A stretch of DNA of 64,000 nucleotides. Source: Moraxella sp035181385. Its GTDB lineage: Bacteria; Pseudomonadota; Gammaproteobacteria; Pseudomonadales; Moraxellaceae. The notes under the pieces are model-generated. The model saw only the letters and a list, made by a program, of their open reading frames with translations. It was not told where the DNA came from and did not search any database. Position numbers and translations under genes: made by a program. Every line of letters starts with the position of its first letter. The first letter of the stretch is position 1. Of the stretch, positions 8,588-17,649 are shown piece after piece. The stretch is taken from contig NZ_JAXCJK010000003.1 of NCBI RefSeq assembly GCF_035181385.1, forward strand, positions 1 through 64,000, read 5' to 3'.

Positions 8588-10432
8588 ATGGCAGACAACA
8601 TTAAGAATTTACGCAATATCGCCATCATTGCACATGTTGACCATGGTAAAACTACCTTGGTTGACAAGTTACTACAACAATCTGGTGCATTGGGCGAACG
8701 CTCTGGCGAGATTGAACGGGTGATGGATTCTAACGCCCTAGAAAGTGAGCGTGGCATCACCATCTTGGCAAAGAATACCGCAATCCGTTGGACAGACTCA
8801 CGCACAGGTACTGAATACCGCATCAATATTGTAGATACTCCTGGCCATGCTGACTTTGGAGGTGAGGTTGAGCGTGTGATGAGCATGGTGGACTGTGTTT
8901 TGCTTTTGGTGGATAGCCAAGAAGGCCCAATGCCGCAGACACGATTTGTTACTCAAAAGGCATTCGCACGCGGATTAAAACCAATTGTCATCATCAATAA
9001 AATTGATAAGCCTGCCGCTCGTGCTGACTGGGTTATCGATCAGGTATTCGATTTGTTTGACAGTTTGGGGGCAACTGATGAACAGCTTGATTTTCCAATT
9101 GTCTATGCATCAGGTATTAATGGTATTGCAGGTCTTGAGCCAGACAACTTAGCAGATGACATGACGCCATTGTTTGAGACAATTGTGGATATTGTTGAGT
9201 CGCCAAAGGTTGATGTTGATGGGCCGTTCCAAATGCAAATTTCAAGTTTGGACTATAACAGCTTTGTGGGTGTGATTGGTGTGGGGCGTATTCAGCGTGG
9301 CTCGGTGAAAACAAACACTCCTGTTACTGTGATTGATAAAGATGGTAATAAACGCAATGGTCGTATCTTAAAAATCATGGGTTATCACGGTCTTGAGCGT
9401 GTTGATGTGGATTTTGCCCAAGCTGGCGATATTGTGTGTATTACTGGTCTTGATGGCTTAAATATTTCAGACACCATATGTGAACCCTCTAATGTTGAGG
9501 CGTTGCCTGCATTATCAGTTGATGAGCCTACGGTGTCAATGACTTTTCAGGTAAATGACAGTCCATTTGCGGGCAAAGAAGGTAAATTTGTTACTTCTCG
9601 AAATATTCGTGAACGCCTTGATCGTGAATTGATTCACAATGTGGCATTGCGTGTAGAAGACACCGACAGCCCAGAAAAGTTTAAGGTTTCTGGTCGTGGT
9701 GAGTTGCATTTATCGGTATTGATTGAAAATATGCGTCGTGAAGGCTTTGAGCTTGGTGTATCTCGTCCACAGGTCATCATGAAAGAGATTGATGGCGTGA
9801 TGTGCGAGCCTTATGAAAATGTGACTTTCGATGTTGAGGAGCAACACCAAGGTTCGGTCATGCAAGAGATGGGTGAGCGAAAAGGCGAATTGACCAATAT
9901 GGAGGTTGATGGCAAGGGTCGTATTCGTATTGAGGCGACTGTGCCGTCTCGTGGTTTGATTGGTTTTCGTTCAGCATTTTTGACCATGACATCTGGGACA
10001 GGCATCATGACATCAAGTTTTTCGCACTATGGTCCTGCCAAAGAAGGTGCGGTGGCAAAACGCCAAAATGGCGTGTTGGTATCAATGGTGACAGGTACTT
10101 GTTTGGGCTATGCACTGTTTAGCTTGCAAGAGCGTGGTCGTCTTTTTGCCAAGCCGCAGCTTGAAGTTTATGAAGGCATGATTGTTGGTATTAATTCTCG
10201 CTCTGACGATATGGTTGTTAACCCAACCAAGGCCAAACAACTGACCAACATTCGTGCGTCTGGCTCAGATGATGCAATCATCTTAACGCCTGCATTAGAT
10301 TACACCCTAGAACAGGCTTTGGAATTTATTGAAGATGATGAGTTGGTGGAGGTAACACCAAAGTCAATCCGTATTCGCAAGCGTTATTTGACAGAAAATG
10401 AGCGTAAGCGTTTTGGTCGCAAAAAAGACTGA
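8588..10432 (+). CDS. typA: Ribosome-associated GTPase TypA/BipA
   Basis: Translational GTPase linked to 50S assembly and growth at low temperature or under stress. G1 AHVDHGKTT, G3 DTPGHADFGGEVERV and G4 NKID are present. The C-terminal half carries the TypA-specific GLIGFRSAFLTMTSGTG stretch and ends in KRYLTENERKRFGRKKD. The 614-residue length is normal. The Shine-Dalgarno is poor (AACGAG). It is monocistronic: promoter at 8404, terminator at 10441. The structured leader suggests post-transcriptional control. Confidence 0.97.
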   Translation: MADNIKNLRNIAIIAHVDHGKTTLVDKLLQQSGALGERSGEIERVMDSNALESERGITILAKNTAIRWTDSRTGTEYRINIVDTPGHADFGGEVERVMSMVDCVLLLVDSQEGPMPQTRFVTQKAFARGLKPIVIINKIDKPAARADWVIDQVFDLFDSLGATDEQLDFPIVYASGINGIAGLEPDNLADDMTPLFETIVDIVESPKVDVDGPFQMQISSLDYNSFVGVIGVGRIQRGSVKTNTPVTVIDKDGNKRNGRILKIMGYHGLERVDVDFAQAGDIVCITGLDGLNISDTICEPSNVEALPALSVDEPTVSMTFQVNDSPFAGKEGKFVTSRNIRERLDRELIHNVALRVEDTDSPEKFKVSGRGELHLSVLIENMRREGFELGVSRPQVIMKEIDGVMCEPYENVTFDVEEQHQGSVMQEMGERKGELTNMEVDGKGRIRIEATVPSRGLIGFRSAFLTMTSGTGIMTSSFSHYGPAKEGAVAKRQNGVLVSMVTGTCLGYALFSLQERGRLFAKPQLEVYEGMIVGINSRSDDMVVNPTKAKQLTNIRASGSDDAIILTPALDYTLEQALEFIEDDELVEVTPKSIRIRKRYLTENERKRFGRKKD

Positions 10433-10437
10433 CTGTT

Positions 10438-10471
10438 AAAAAACACCTTGTTTTATGCAAGGTGTTTTTTT
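10438..10471. terminator. Bidirectional terminator between typA and mutM
   Basis: AAACACCTTG (10441-10450) pairs with CAAGGTGTTT (10458-10467) around TTTTATG. A-rich on the left and T-rich on the right, it can serve typA (+) and relA-mutM (-). Confidence 0.88.
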
Positions 10472-10480
10472 ATACCATGC

Positions 10481-11377
10481 TTATAGAGGCTGACAAACTG
10501 GGCAATAGACGCTTGCTCGTCCGCCAATTTTTTGATTTTCTAAAATTGTACCACAAGCAGTGCAGGGTTTGCCATGATGACTGTAGGCGAGCAAGGTCTG
10601 CTGAAAATAGCCTGTTTTGCCACTACCTACGGTAAAATCTTTTAAGGTGGAGCCACCTTTTTTGATGGCTTTTGCCAAGATGGTCTTGATATGAACAACC
10701 AAATCATTCAGCTGATCTTTATTGATTTGATTGGCAGGCTTGGCTGGGTGAATGCCTGCTAAAAACAGACTTTCGGTAGCGTAAATATTGCCCACACCAA
10801 CTACCACCGCCTGATCCATGATGAGCGTTTTGATGGGTTTTGTGATGGCTTTGCCAAGCTTGGTATTGGAGCTGTTAATGTCATCAAGCCTGTGGATATA
10901 TTGATAGAGGTAATCAGTATTAAAAGTGTCCTCCAGAGGCTCAGGCCCTAGGTGGTTTAAAAATTTCTCACGCATGCTGTCTTGATTATCAAGATGCGTG
11001 TCATTGTCCGCCCAAAGTATGATGCCAAAACGGCGAGGGTCGTGATAATGTAGAGCGACATCACCAAAACTGATGATGAGGTGGTCGTGCTTTCTGGGGG
11101 AGGGTTTGTTGTTAATCAAGTGTTGTTGTAGGCTGCCTGACATTCCTAAATGAATAAGTAGCACCTTATGGCTATTATCCGTATCATGGTGAAAATGCAA
11201 GAGCAGATACTTGGCACGGCGTTCAAGTTCATCAAGACGAAAGCCAATAAGGCTATCTAAATCGTGTGGCATCATGTAGCGTAGCTTTGGCTGATAGACA
11301 TGAACAGCGGTGATGACCTGATTTAGTAGCGGTTCTAGACTTTTTTTGGTGGTTTCAACTTCTGGTAATTCTGGCAT
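10481..11377 (-). CDS. mutM: Formamidopyrimidine-DNA glycosylase (MutM/Fpg)
   Basis: Base-excision repair enzyme that removes 8-oxoguanine and Fapy lesions and nicks by beta,delta-elimination. The protein begins MPELPEVETTKK, giving the catalytic Pro and Glu after Met removal. The C-terminal zinc finger CTACG...CPVCQ is intact (four cysteines). At 298 residues it is slightly longer than the E. coli enzyme (269). It lies 25 bases after relA on the same strand and is probably cotranscribed with it. Confidence 0.96.
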   Translation of the reverse strand: MPELPEVETTKKSLEPLLNQVITAVHVYQPKLRYMMPHDLDSLIGFRLDELERRAKYLLLHFHHDTDNSHKVLLIHLGMSGSLQQHLINNKPSPRKHDHLIISFGDVALHYHDPRRFGIILWADNDTHLDNQDSMREKFLNHLGPEPLEDTFNTDYLYQYIHRLDDINSSNTKLGKAITKPIKTLIMDQAVVVGVGNIYATESLFLAGIHPAKPANQINKDQLNDLVVHIKTILAKAIKKGGSTLKDFTVGSGKTGYFQQTLLAYSHHGKPCTACGTILENQKIGGRASVYCPVCQPL

Positions 11378-11402
11378 ATCTAAACTTATTAATTGATGCT
11401 AC

Positions 11403-13775
11403 TTAACTGATGCTGCGTCTGGCGTGTAAGACATTGGGCTGCTGTTCAATCTTGGCAAGCAGGCGTGATAAATGGGCGAGCCCTGCGACTTCAACATAAA
11501 ATTTCATATGGCTGACCAATTCATCTGATGAGATGGTTTCGGCACGATGAATGTTGACTTTTTCTTTGTCAATGATGTTTACCAAATCTCGCAAAATTCC
11601 ACGCTGATTATGAGCCTCTACAATGATTGTTACAGGTTGATATCGTCCAAAGCTCTCTTGCCAACTGGCTTTGACTTGGCGTTTTGGCTCTTTTTTGATG
11701 AGTCGTAGATATTCAGGACAAGCAGATTGGTGGATGCTTACGCCATTGGATAAGGTAACAAAACCTGCGATTGGTTCTCCATGTACAGGAGCACAACACG
11801 CTGCCAAGTGGATGGCAACATTATCTAACCCTTCAATTTCAATGCGATATTTATTGGGGCGAGCTGGCATTTTGATACTGATGCTGTCTTCATCAATCAG
11901 TGGCGTGCCAAGACTCAGACGGCTGATGATTTTGCCCATCAACTGCACTGTGCCAATATCTCCCATGACAAGTGAAATGTATAAATCGTCTTCGCTTTTG
12001 GCATTAAACTCTGCCAGATAATCGGTCAGCTTGACTTGACTTGGGTTGATGGATAGGCGGTCAAGCTCACGCAAAAGCATGGCACGACCCATCTCTATGT
12101 TTTTGTCTCGGTCTTGGCGGTTGAACCACAAGCGGAGTTTTGACTTGGCACGAGCGGTATGAATGTAGCCAAGTGATGCCACCAACCAATCACGATTTGG
12201 CTCACGGCTAGACTTGGTAATGATTTCAACTTGGTCGCCTGTCTTGGGTTGATGCGTCAATGGCACATAGCGACCATTGACACGAGCACCTTGGGCTCGG
12301 TTGCCCACTTCGGTATGCACATAATAAGCAAAATCTAAGACGGTAGCACCTTTTGGCAGTTCAGTAATGTCGCCATCACGACTAAACACATAGATATGCT
12401 CAGAATTGTCCAGATCTAGCTCTTCTTCGGTGTCGGTACCGCTTTCAATTTTATCATTGCTAAGTAGCTGGCGAAGTGAGCTGATTTTTTGAGTCAGGTA
12501 ATCGTTTTTTTTGGCTTTTAGACCTTCTTTATAATTGACATGAGCTGCCTTGCCAAGCTCGGCCTCAAAGTGCATATCCATCGTACGAATCTGTACTTCT
12601 AGCGTACGATGGTTGGCAATGACAGCGGTGTGTAGACTTTTATAGCCGTTGGGTTTTGGGTTGGTGATGTAGTCATCAAATTGCTCTGGAATGTGTCGCC
12701 ACAATCCATGTATAACACCAAGCGTATGGTAACATTCAGCATTGGTATCAACCAACACTCGTAAAGCCCGAATATCGTAAAGTTGGTCAAATGATAAATT
12801 CTTTTTTTTCATCTTTCGCCAGATGGAGTAGATGTGCTTGACTCGCCCAGAAACTTCCGCTTTAATCCCTGACTTAAAAAGTGCTTGGCTGAGTTCTTCT
12901 TGGACGGTCTTGATATAACTTTCTCGTTCGCTGCGTTTTTCAGACAGTAGATTGGCGATTTTTTTGTATTCTTCGGGGGCAAGGTAGCGAAAAGCAAGGT
13001 CTTCTAACTCCCATTTTAATTGGGCGATGCTTAGACGGTGGGCTAACGGTGCGTAAATGGTCATCACTTCACGAGCGACGCGTTTTTGGCGGTCTGGTGG
13101 GGCGAATGACAGCTCACGCATGGCGAAAGTACGCTCGGCAAGTTTAATCAGTACAGCACGCACATCGTTGGTGGTGCTAATGAGCATACTATAAATACTT
13201 GATAGCTGATCTCTTTGCTCACTCTCAAAGTAATCTTCAAGTCGCTTATTTTCTTCAATACTCTCAGAAAGTCGCCCCATTGCCAGTGTGTCTTCAATCA
13301 GATGAGCAATGTCTTGTCCAAAATGCTGACCGATGGTCTCAATGCTGACCAATTCTCGGCGTGCGGTGCGATATAGCATGGCAGCAACAAGTGCGTTTTC
13401 GTCTTGAAATAAATACGCCAAAATGTCCGCCATGCCAATCCCTGTGGCGTATGCACCAGAACGGCTGGCGTGAGGCTTGTTGGATTGGGTTCTTACAAAA
13501 TCACAAGCTTGTTGAAGTAGGGGCAACTCTTGTTTGCCGATGCGTGCTGCTACGGCTGATAGCCATGTTTTAACATCAATGTCAGACTCACTGATGGTAG
13601 ATGGAGTTTGTGTTTCGTCAGAATGATCCAGTGCGGTTTGTAATTTTGGGTGGGCAAGCTGAGCTTTAAAATCGGGGTGTAACTTTTGAGCCACTAGGCA
13701 TGCTGCCAAAGTTGCACTATCGGTGTCTGTATTTTCGCCGTTTAACAGTGGTAGGGCTTCACGAATTTGTACCAC
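11403..13775 (-). CDS. relA: GTP pyrophosphokinase RelA, (p)ppGpp synthetase
   Basis: Ribosome-associated stringent-response synthetase. The order is a degenerate HD domain, synthetase, TGS (around EHIYVFSRDGDITELPKGA), zinc-finger-like region and ACT. The N-terminal domain reads AMLYRTARRE where active hydrolases have a His-Asp pair, and the synthetase carries EQFDDY (the acidic ExDD type). Both point to RelA rather than SpoT. The length is 790. The start is GTG at 13775 with AAGGAC six bases upstream on the minus strand; no ATG fits. Confidence 0.94.
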   Translation of the reverse strand: MVQIREALPLLNGENTDTDSATLAACLVAQKLHPDFKAQLAHPKLQTALDHSDETQTPSTISESDIDVKTWLSAVAARIGKQELPLLQQACDFVRTQSNKPHASRSGAYATGIGMADILAYLFQDENALVAAMLYRTARRELVSIETIGQHFGQDIAHLIEDTLAMGRLSESIEENKRLEDYFESEQRDQLSSIYSMLISTTNDVRAVLIKLAERTFAMRELSFAPPDRQKRVAREVMTIYAPLAHRLSIAQLKWELEDLAFRYLAPEEYKKIANLLSEKRSERESYIKTVQEELSQALFKSGIKAEVSGRVKHIYSIWRKMKKKNLSFDQLYDIRALRVLVDTNAECYHTLGVIHGLWRHIPEQFDDYITNPKPNGYKSLHTAVIANHRTLEVQIRTMDMHFEAELGKAAHVNYKEGLKAKKNDYLTQKISSLRQLLSNDKIESGTDTEEELDLDNSEHIYVFSRDGDITELPKGATVLDFAYYVHTEVGNRAQGARVNGRYVPLTHQPKTGDQVEIITKSSREPNRDWLVASLGYIHTARAKSKLRLWFNRQDRDKNIEMGRAMLLRELDRLSINPSQVKLTDYLAEFNAKSEDDLYISLVMGDIGTVQLMGKIISRLSLGTPLIDEDSISIKMPARPNKYRIEIEGLDNVAIHLAACCAPVHGEPIAGFVTLSNGVSIHQSACPEYLRLIKKEPKRQVKASWQESFGRYQPVTIIVEAHNQRGILRDLVNIIDKEKVNIHRAETISSDELVSHMKFYVEVAGLAHLSRLLAKIEQQPNVLHARRSIS

Positions 13776-13828
13776 AGCATGTCCTTTTTTGGGCTGGTTT
13801 TGATTGGAATTTTAAATTTCCGATGGGT

Positions 13829-13857
13829 ATTATGGCATTTTCTGACCACTTTTTCAA
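13829..13857 (-). promoter_or_regulatory. Promoter of relA-mutM
   Basis: On the minus strand TTGAAA (13857-13852) and CATAAT (13834-13829) are separated by exactly 17 bases, and the -10 is extended (TGCCATAAT). The leader is about 50 nt. Confidence 0.65.
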
Positions 13858-13933
13858 AGCAAAATCCAAAAAAATGCACAGATTTTTCACAATTTATTTT
13901 GCTTAAAAATCACTTCTAAAATCTGTATTGTTG

Positions 13934-13942
13934 TGTTATAAT
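13934..13942 (+). promoter_or_regulatory. Extended -10 promoter of the DEAD-box helicase
   Basis: TGTTATAAT carries a consensus TATAAT with a TGn extension; no good -35 is visible. It places transcription start near 13949, immediately before a perfect hairpin, and predicts a leader of about 280 nt. Confidence 0.6.
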
Positions 13943-13949
13943 CTTCGGC

Positions 13950-14228
13950 TACAACCTTGATACGCAAGGTTGTAATTTTAAAAAGATGACATCGCATTGT
14001 TTGATTTGAGTTGTATGCTTGTGTTTGGGCGTTTTTGGTTGCAAATCCGTCAGAAAAACACCTTTATCCGTGCCGTGTGGCAAATTCCTTTCCTACCGCG
14101 ATGATTTTGATAGGCGAAACGCCCAATTCTACCCCGACAAAATGCCAAGGCATTCAGCCTTAAACTTGCCAGTTTTTTGGTGGCTTGTGTCTTTCTCATC
14201 TCGTGGTTTTAAAATATAAAGGTAAATA
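13950..14228 (+). promoter_or_regulatory. Long structured 5' leader of the DEAD-box helicase gene
   Basis: This gene-free stretch holds several stems. TACAACCTTG (13950-13959) and CAAGGTTGTA (13965-13974) form a perfect 10-bp hairpin at the predicted 5' end. GGCG-AAA-CGCC (14113-14123) is a local hairpin whose 3' arm could instead pair with GGGCGTTT at 14027-14034 (complementary to AAACGCCC, 14117-14124). AATGCC-AA-GGCATT (14141-14154) is a tight stem. A 29-codon ATG reading frame at 14015 has no ribosome site and is not called as a gene. Cold-shock helicase mRNAs often have long regulatory leaders; function here is inferred. Confidence 0.5.
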
Positions 14229-16031
14229 ATGACTCAATCTTTCGATGCAGGCGTTCAAGACGCAATTCTTGGTGCGTCTAATGCCCAAGACAACCCTCAA
14301 GAAAATATGCAAAAGTCGCACAGTGAAGATGATTTGCTGACTTTTGAGCAACTCTCTCTTAGCAAGCCGATTTTAAAGGCTTTGACCAAAAGTGGTTATT
14401 CCAACCCCACGCCCATTCAGGCAGGTGCAATTCCGCACGCCTTAAATGGCCGTGATTTGCTATTGTCTGCCCAGACAGGCTCCGGTAAAACCGCTGCATT
14501 CGTACTGCCAATTTTGGATAAATTAAGCCGTGTAGAGCGTCTTGATAAGCATATTTATGCTTTGATTTTAACGCCAACTCGTGAGCTTGCTCAGCAGGTA
14601 CATGAGAGCGTGCGTCGCTATGGAGACGGTTTGCGTGGTTTGTATAGCATTCCTTTGGTCGGCGGAGCTCCGTATAGCGGCCAGATTCGTGCACTTCGCA
14701 AAGGTGTGCAAATCGTCATCGCCACGCCAGGTCGTCTGATTGATCATATGAATGAAGGGCGTGTGGATTTGTCCAAGCTGGATATGCTTGTGCTTGATGA
14801 GGCTGACCGCATGCTTGATATGGGTTTTGCTGATGACATCAAAACCATTTTAGAGAACGCTCCTGAATCTCGCCAAACAGTGATGTCATCTGCTACATGG
14901 GACGGTGCAGTGGGCAAAATTGCTGAGAGTTTTACGACCAATCCTGAAAAAGTTGCCATTAAGGTGGAATCTGCTCATATTGAGGAGAGTGTGTATTTTT
15001 GTGATGATTTTCATCATAAGAATAAAATTTTACTTGAACTGCTTAATGATAAAGAGATTAATCAGGCGGTGATTTTTACGGCCACCAAGCGTAGTACTGA
15101 ACAGCTGACAGATACTTTGGTTGATGCAGGACTAAAAGCTCGCTATTTGCACGGTGATTTGCCACAAGGTAAACGCAACCGTATCATCAGTGATGTTAAA
15201 TCTGGCAAGTGTGATTTTTTGATTGCGACTGATGTGGCAGCTCGTGGCATTGACATTTCTGCCATCAGTCATGTGGTCAATTATGATTTGCCACGCCAAG
15301 TTGAGGACTATGTGCATCGTATCGGACGCTGTGGGCGTGCTGGGCGTACTGGTGTGGCGATGAACTTGTGTAGCTTTGATGACCGTGGACAGCTGCGTAA
15401 CATTAACCGCTATCTAAAACGCACCATGAATGAATCGGTGGTGGAAGGGCTTGAGCCAAAGCGTGCATCATTTGAGCAAGAAGAGCGTCGAGCAAAAGGT
15501 GGTAGAGATGGGCGTGAGCGTCGTCGTGGCGGTCGAGATGGCCATCGCACTGAGCGTGGCTTTGGTCGTCGCAATGACCGTTCTGAGCGTAGTTTCGACC
15601 GTGAAAGTCGTGCTGACAGAAGTGCTGAGCGACCAGAACGCAAAGAGCCAAGATTTGAACACAAAGAACGCAACTTTGACCGCCCAGAGCGTCGTTTTGA
15701 TAACAGTGGGCGTGGCTATTATCGCCAAGACCGTCAGGACCGCCCAGAGCGTGGCCATCGTGATGGCGAGCGTTCAGAGCGTTCTTTTGGTCGTGATGAC
15801 AAGCCTCGTTTTGACCGTCAGCGTGATTTTGACCGCCCAGAGCGTCGCACCGAGCAGAAAAAAGAGCGTTTTGGTGCACAAAATGAACGCTTTGGCGAAC
15901 ATAAACGCAGTGAAAAATCGTTTGGTGGTAATGACAAGCCGTATTTTAAAAAGTCAAAGCCAGTTGAAGAAGTTTTTTTTGCCAAGCGACAAGCAAAAAA
16001 AGAGAAGCGTCGTTTTGGCAATGTGAATTGA
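14229..16031 (+). CDS. DEAD-box ATP-dependent RNA helicase with long arginine-rich tail
   Basis: All core motifs are present: Q motif, AQTGSGKTAAF (I), PTRELAQQ (Ia), TPGR (Ib), DEAD (II), SAT (III), VIFTATK (IV), ATDVAARGID (V) and HRIGRCGRAGR (VI). The core ends near residue 395. About 195 residues follow, rich in R, D, E and G with RPERR, RFDR and RSER repeats, likely a disordered RNA-binding tail. It resembles RhlE/SrmB/CsdA-type helicases of ribosome assembly or mRNA decay; I cannot fix the orthologue. A ~25-nt spacing of GC-rich repeats in the tail opens long frames on both strands, which I regard as shadows. Confidence 0.93.
   Translation: MTQSFDAGVQDAILGASNAQDNPQENMQKSHSEDDLLTFEQLSLSKPILKALTKSGYSNPTPIQAGAIPHALNGRDLLLSAQTGSGKTAAFVLPILDKLSRVERLDKHIYALILTPTRELAQQVHESVRRYGDGLRGLYSIPLVGGAPYSGQIRALRKGVQIVIATPGRLIDHMNEGRVDLSKLDMLVLDEADRMLDMGFADDIKTILENAPESRQTVMSSATWDGAVGKIAESFTTNPEKVAIKVESAHIEESVYFCDDFHHKNKILLELLNDKEINQAVIFTATKRSTEQLTDTLVDAGLKARYLHGDLPQGKRNRIISDVKSGKCDFLIATDVAARGIDISAISHVVNYDLPRQVEDYVHRIGRCGRAGRTGVAMNLCSFDDRGQLRNINRYLKRTMNESVVEGLEPKRASFEQEERRAKGGRDGRERRRGGRDGHRTERGFGRRNDRSERSFDRESRADRSAERPERKEPRFEHKERNFDRPERRFDNSGRGYYRQDRQDRPERGHRDGERSERSFGRDDKPRFDRQRDFDRPERRTEQKKERFGAQNERFGEHKRSEKSFGGNDKPYFKKSKPVEEVFFAKRQAKKEKRRFGNVN
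15675..15850 (+). repeat. Three copies of a 15-bp repeat in the helicase tail
   Basis: GACCGCCCAGAGCGT occurs near 15678, 15738 and 15831, each encoding Asp-Arg-Pro-Glu-Arg in the disordered tail. Such in-frame repeats could change tail length by recombination; this is inference. Confidence 0.7.
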
Positions 16032-16044
16032 TATTTTGTTTATC

Positions 16045-16080
16045 CAAAAAAAGTACGCCTTGATGTGGGCGTATTTTTTT
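16045..16080. terminator. Bidirectional terminator between helicase and rlmD
   Basis: TACGCC (16054-16059) pairs with GGCGTA (16068-16073), flanked by an A-run on the left and seven Ts on the right. It can stop the helicase transcript (+) and rlmD (-). Confidence 0.85.
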
Positions 16081-16091
16081 ATGGATAAAAC

Positions 16092-17507
16092 TTAAGTTTT
16101 CTCAAACCGTGCAATGCTTTCTACATGACTGGTATGACAAAACATATCCATGACACCTGCGTGTGTCAATCGGTAACCTTGCGTGACAATCAATGCGGTG
16201 TCTCGGGCGAGAGTGGCAGGATCACAAGAGACATAAACAATGCGTTTTGCATTGAACTTGCCTAAATATTTTACAACATCAATCGCTCCTGCTCGTGGTG
16301 GATCAATCAGTATGGCATCAACATCTTGTACCCATGGTTGTTCTGAGAAATCTTGGGTTAAATCTTGGGTGTAGAATGTGGCGTGGCAAATGCCATTGGC
16401 CTTGGCGTTCATGCTGGCACGCTCTACCATCTTTGTGCTACCTTCTACACCAATAACCTTTCCTGTTTTTCCCACATAAAGAGCCATTGGTAGGCTAAAA
16501 TTTCCTAATCCACAAAATAAATCCAACACCTTTTCGCCTTGCTTTAAGTTAAGCAGTTTGCAGGCGAGTAAAATCATTTGGCGATTGACAGACAAATTAA
16601 CCTGTGTAAAATCAAGTGGCGAGCATTCTAATGTCAGGTTCAATGATGGCAATTCATAAAATAGACCGCCTATGGGTGGCACGGTCTGAGAATTTGGCAA
16701 ATCTTTGCCATCAATACGATGCACACTATTAATATCATTTGGTTGTAAGTACAGTTGCCAGCCGACGCTTTGACAAAAGGCAACCAAGATGGCTTTGTCT
16801 TTTTTGTTCAGTGGCTTGACATGGCGAAGAATCATCGCAACTTGTGATGTTGCATCGCCTGTGGTAAATTCTAGGTGCGTAATGCTACCTTTGCCAGCCA
16901 GCTCTTTGAGCGTGTGCTTTAAACTTGCCAAATGCTGATTGATGCGAATGTCTAAAATGGGGCAGTCGTTAATATTGGTCAGAAAGTTACTTGTGCGTTC
17001 ACGAAATCCGACAATCAGTGTGTCATTTTTTGGTAAATATCGTACACCAAGCCGAGCTTTTGTGCGATAGGCGACACGCTCTCCTATCAGTGGTTGTAGC
17101 CAGTTGTCAGGCTGGGTATTGGCATGATGGCGTAAGTGATTAGCAAGGACAGATTGCTTGTGAGAGATTTGTTTATCTGCATCTAAATGCTGTAAGCTAC
17201 AACCACCGCATACGCCAAAATGCTGACAAATCGGTGTTTGTCTGTCATTGCTTGCCTTGATGATGGCAACCGCTTTGCCTTCATCAAAAGACTTTTTGGT
17301 GTTGGTGATGACAGACTGTACGATTTCATTTGGCAAAGCAAAGTCGATGAATACTTTTTTTCCACGCTTGTCTGGCTGGTGTGATTCGTCATAACTGGCA
17401 ATGCCTCGGCCATCATGCGTGAGTGCTGTGATGTGAAAACAAACGGCCGCCTCTGGCGTGTTGCTTGGTCTTTTTGGATAAGATTTTGAGTGGTGTTTGG
17501 GTTGCAT
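16092..17507 (-). CDS. rlmD: 23S rRNA (uracil-1939-C5)-methyltransferase RlmD
   Basis: SAM-dependent methyltransferase of the RumA family. It has an N-terminal TRAM-like domain, an iron-sulfur cysteine cluster around ICQHFGVCGGCSLQH, the SAM-binding motif VLDLFCGLGNFSLPMA and the catalytic Cys in VYVSCDPATLARD. I chose the ATG at 17507 (471 residues) because AAGG lies a few bases upstream; a TTG at 17534 in the same frame would add 9 residues. The length fits RlmD (E. coli 433) better than RlmC. Confidence 0.9.
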   Translation of the reverse strand: MQPKHHSKSYPKRPSNTPEAAVCFHITALTHDGRGIASYDESHQPDKRGKKVFIDFALPNEIVQSVITNTKKSFDEGKAVAIIKASNDRQTPICQHFGVCGGCSLQHLDADKQISHKQSVLANHLRHHANTQPDNWLQPLIGERVAYRTKARLGVRYLPKNDTLIVGFRERTSNFLTNINDCPILDIRINQHLASLKHTLKELAGKGSITHLEFTTGDATSQVAMILRHVKPLNKKDKAILVAFCQSVGWQLYLQPNDINSVHRIDGKDLPNSQTVPPIGGLFYELPSLNLTLECSPLDFTQVNLSVNRQMILLACKLLNLKQGEKVLDLFCGLGNFSLPMALYVGKTGKVIGVEGSTKMVERASMNAKANGICHATFYTQDLTQDFSEQPWVQDVDAILIDPPRAGAIDVVKYLGKFNAKRIVYVSCDPATLARDTALIVTQGYRLTHAGVMDMFCHTSHVESIARFEKT

Positions 17508-17591
17508 ATGCCTTGTTGGAATCAATTGAATCAAAATTTGTATTGAGGTGAATTATAGCACAAAAAGATTTTGCTAAAAATGACATAAATA

Positions 17592-17625
17592 AACAAGCCA
17601 CCTCAAAGGTATGAAGTGGCTTGTT
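17592..17625 (-). terminator. Terminator of the tct operon
   Basis: AACAAGCCAC (17592-17601) pairs with GTGGCTTGTT (17616-17625). On the minus strand it is followed by a T-rich stretch (TTATTTATG), just after the tctA stop. Confidence 0.65.
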
Positions 17626-17649
17626 GAATCATTGCTAAGATGATAGCGT

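Noticed and set aside
14019..14219. 66-codon frame in the helicase leader
   Set aside because: TTG start, no ribosome site, no recognisable features; the region looks like structured RNA leader.
15430..16026. 198-codon plus-strand frame overlapping the helicase tail, and 158-codon minus-strand frame at 15403-15879
   Set aside because: Both are created by the biased repeated codons of the Arg-rich tail; composition is low-complexity, there is no ribosome site and the helicase frame is clearly the real one.
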